Positions 62,765 to 64,000 of a stretch of DNA of 64,000 bases are shown in pieces. This stretch comes from CAJOLV01 sp045631885 (lineage in GTDB: Bacteria; Bacillota_I; Bacilli_A; RFN20; CAG-826), in contig JAZQVN010000039.1 of the NCBI GenBank assembly GCA_045631885.1, positions 18,370 through 82,369 on the forward strand, written 5' to 3'. The position numbers and the translations under genes were made by a program. A model generated the notes under the pieces. The model was not told where the DNA came from. It saw only the letters and a program-made list of their open reading frames with translations, and made no database searches. Every line of letters begins with the position of its first letter. Within the stretch, counting starts at the first letter, position 1.

Positions 62765-62796
62765 GGTTTTAGGAGGAATTAATCATGCTAAAAACC
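62765..62796 (+). promoter_or_regulatory. Hairpin that would enclose the ribosome site of the last gene
   Basis: GGTTTTAG (62765-62772) can pair with CTAAAAACC (62788-62796) with one bulge, closing a loop that contains part of the GGAGG and the ATG at 62785. It could dampen translation of this gene relative to its upstream paralogue. Based on base pairing only. Confidence 0.35.
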
Positions 62797-64000
62797 TTTT
62801 CTAAATTAACAATTGCCGCTATGGCGGTAGCCTTAGGGGTTTCAACCCCATCTCATTACGCTCCCGCAATGGCAGCAGGTGAAACAAAATACATTTCCGA
62901 GGTGAAAGTGGGTATTGGTAAAACCGAAGATGAAGCAAAAAGTGAACTTCTTTCTGAAGGTTATACCATCCTTTCTAAAGAGGGCAAGTATGCTGATTTA
63001 AACTATGAAGCAGGATCTGACGCTGCTCAAGCTAGAGGTCAAAAGATAGTTTATCTAGGATATAAGACAACCACTGATGCTAAAGAAGCTATAACTGATT
63101 TAGCAGTCATGAACATGAGAGGTGGTTATTCTGTTAAAGACTACGAAGAATTAATGGAAAACAAATTAAAAGTTCAAATAATTCCTTTCGTAGAAAGATT
63201 CATAGTCACTTTACAAGAATATAGGGATAATCTTGATTCTCCTTATGCATCTAATAAAGCTCGTGCTCAATATATGAAATCCATGCTTAACAATCTAACT
63301 GATGATGATACAGGTGGTTTAATGGGTGATTTATTAACAAATGAAACTAAATACGAACTTGGTGATGCTGCTTATGCCGCTTTAAGCGATGAAGAGAAAA
63401 AGAACCATGCTGATATTTTAACTATCCTCATGCAAGCCAATGGTAAAGCTACTTTATCAATGGAAACATTCCTTACTAAAGCTACTGATACAGATGAAAA
63501 AAGCTGGATTGATAGATTAGAAAACAACACCTTAGATGATTTAAGACAAGAATTAGAAGATAGCGGTGTTGATATTACTGAAATAGACGCTACTTTAGAT
63601 AGAACTTATGGTGATGACGCTAAGAAATTACTAGAAAAATGGGATACATTTTCTCAAGCCCTTAGCGACTATGATGACAAAGCTAATGCTTTGGCAAATT
63701 ATGGCGAACACGAATATGATGAACAATTTGAAACGATTGATCAATTCGATGAAAATAGCAAAAATTATGAGAAAAATAAAAACGCTGTTGTTACAAGCGT
63801 AAAAACAGGAGATGAATTGGCAAGCACCGTATTAGATCTTGAATTAGTCGCTGCAAAACAACGCATGGATGAAGTCGATTATGATTTCGATAATGGTGCA
63901 ACTCTTGCTGAATTTTTCGCTCAAGATGCAAGTGTATTTAATGGCGATGGGATTAGAGATTTATATCCAATCGTTGCCTCTTTATCTGCTGGTCAAATCG
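62785..64000 (+). CDS. Giant secreted repeat protein, paralogue of 57639-62756 (partial)
   Basis: The first 405 residues are visible; the frame stays open to the window edge. Signal peptide ends near AMAAG. A repeat unit (YISEVKVGIGKTEDEAKSELL...GYTILSK...ADLN...IVYLGYKTT...AITDLAV) parallels the start of the previous protein, followed by an acidic helical region. Near the end, LAEFFAQD...IRDLYPIVASLSAGQ matches LGEYIFNLG...LKMIYPIVDSMSYAQ of the neighbour. The two are clear tandem paralogues. AGGAGGAATTAATC precedes the ATG. A hydrophobic core is expected just beyond the window. Confidence 0.85.
   Translation, partial: MLKTFSKLTIAAMAVALGVSTPSHYAPAMAAGETKYISEVKVGIGKTEDEAKSELLSEGYTILSKEGKYADLNYEAGSDAAQARGQKIVYLGYKTTTDAKEAITDLAVMNMRGGYSVKDYEELMENKLKVQIIPFVERFIVTLQEYRDNLDSPYASNKARAQYMKSMLNNLTDDDTGGLMGDLLTNETKYELGDAAYAALSDEEKKNHADILTILMQANGKATLSMETFLTKATDTDEKSWIDRLENNTLDDLRQELEDSGVDITEIDATLDRTYGDDAKKLLEKWDTFSQALSDYDDKANALANYGEHEYDEQFETIDQFDENSKNYEKNKNAVVTSVKTGDELASTVLDLELVAAKQRMDEVDYDFDNGATLAEFFAQDASVFNGDGIRDLYPIVASLSAGQI

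Noticed and set aside
1..64000. Mycoplasma genetic code (TGA as Trp)
   Set aside because: TGA ends the synthetase gene and the VirB6-like gene in ATGA overlaps with well-defined next genes, and Trp is written TGG throughout.

Overview
The window is AT-rich, gene-dense DNA from a low-GC Gram-positive lineage. Several genes end in TGA inside ATGA overlaps (17560-17563 and 40898-40901), so TGA is a stop and this is not the Mycoplasma/Spiroplasma code. Arginine deiminase genes, a Firmicutes-type amino-sugar operon, LytS-like kinases and ICE-type VirB4/VirB6/pilin proteins like those first named in mollicutes suggest an uncultured, probably host-associated member of the Bacilli (Erysipelotrichales/RF39/Acholeplasma neighbourhood). 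The lineage is inference. I saw no rRNA, tRNA, CRISPR array, transposase, integrase or relaxase.

1-9.7 kb, mostly housekeeping: a minus-strand arginine deiminase operon (EamA transporter, arcA, start of arcB); a plus-strand amino-sugar operon whose GlmM carries an N-terminal XRE helix-turn-helix, followed by an orphan left-handed beta-helix protein and NagB; then a polysaccharide deacetylase, a flavin reductase-like protein, a two-pore-helix potassium channel and a HAD-family lipoprotein.

9.7-24.5 kb, a biosynthetic cluster: Sfp-type phosphopantetheinyl transferase, a 2409-aa C-A-T-C-A-T-R peptide synthetase with a terminal reductase (predicted dipeptide aldehyde or derivative), a MATE exporter fused to an RsbW-like ATPase domain, an RsbV-like STAS protein, an RsbU-like PP2C phosphatase that also carries an ATPase domain, a GH3 glycosidase and a small unknown protein. 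The partner-switching genes overlap or abut the biosynthetic genes.

24.5-50 kb, the most novel part: a LytS-like kinase and a response regulator with a SARP-type DNA-binding domain, then an eight-gene operon (26964-45109). The operon encodes an MBG-repeat lipoprotein, a VirD4/TraG coupling ATPase, a 2490-aa surface protein, a VirB2-like pilin, an acidic lipoprotein, a VirB6-like protein, a PrgI-VirB4 fusion ATPase and a protein of unknown family. A full-length paralogue of the last protein lies just beyond a TetR gene. There is no relaxase, integrase or cell-wall hydrolase, so I read this as a dedicated protein-translocation or surface type IV system rather than a conjugative element. Three promoters (26669, 45967, 48609) carry heptamer direct repeats GTGRCAC-N4-GTGRCNN placed 8-9 bp before the -10 box, the arrangement known for SARP binding sites. 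They are the likely targets of the adjacent regulator and would link the T4SS operon, the second unknown protein and a GT2 glycosyltransferase in one regulon. A Fic protein with its own operator-like repeat follows.

51-64 kb, a second sensor-plus-surface module: a LytS-like kinase and a response regulator with inverted order (XRE N-terminal, receiver C-terminal) face a divergent operon of a polytopic membrane protein, a PrsW-type membrane protease, two membrane-anchored surface proteins (InlB B-repeat; right-handed beta-helix), a 1705-aa repeat protein with a long hydrophobic helical core, and its paralogue running off the window. Two identical 15-bp palindromes sit about 50 bp upstream of each inferred start site. 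Several stand-alone genes in the window appear to be transcribed as leaderless mRNAs.
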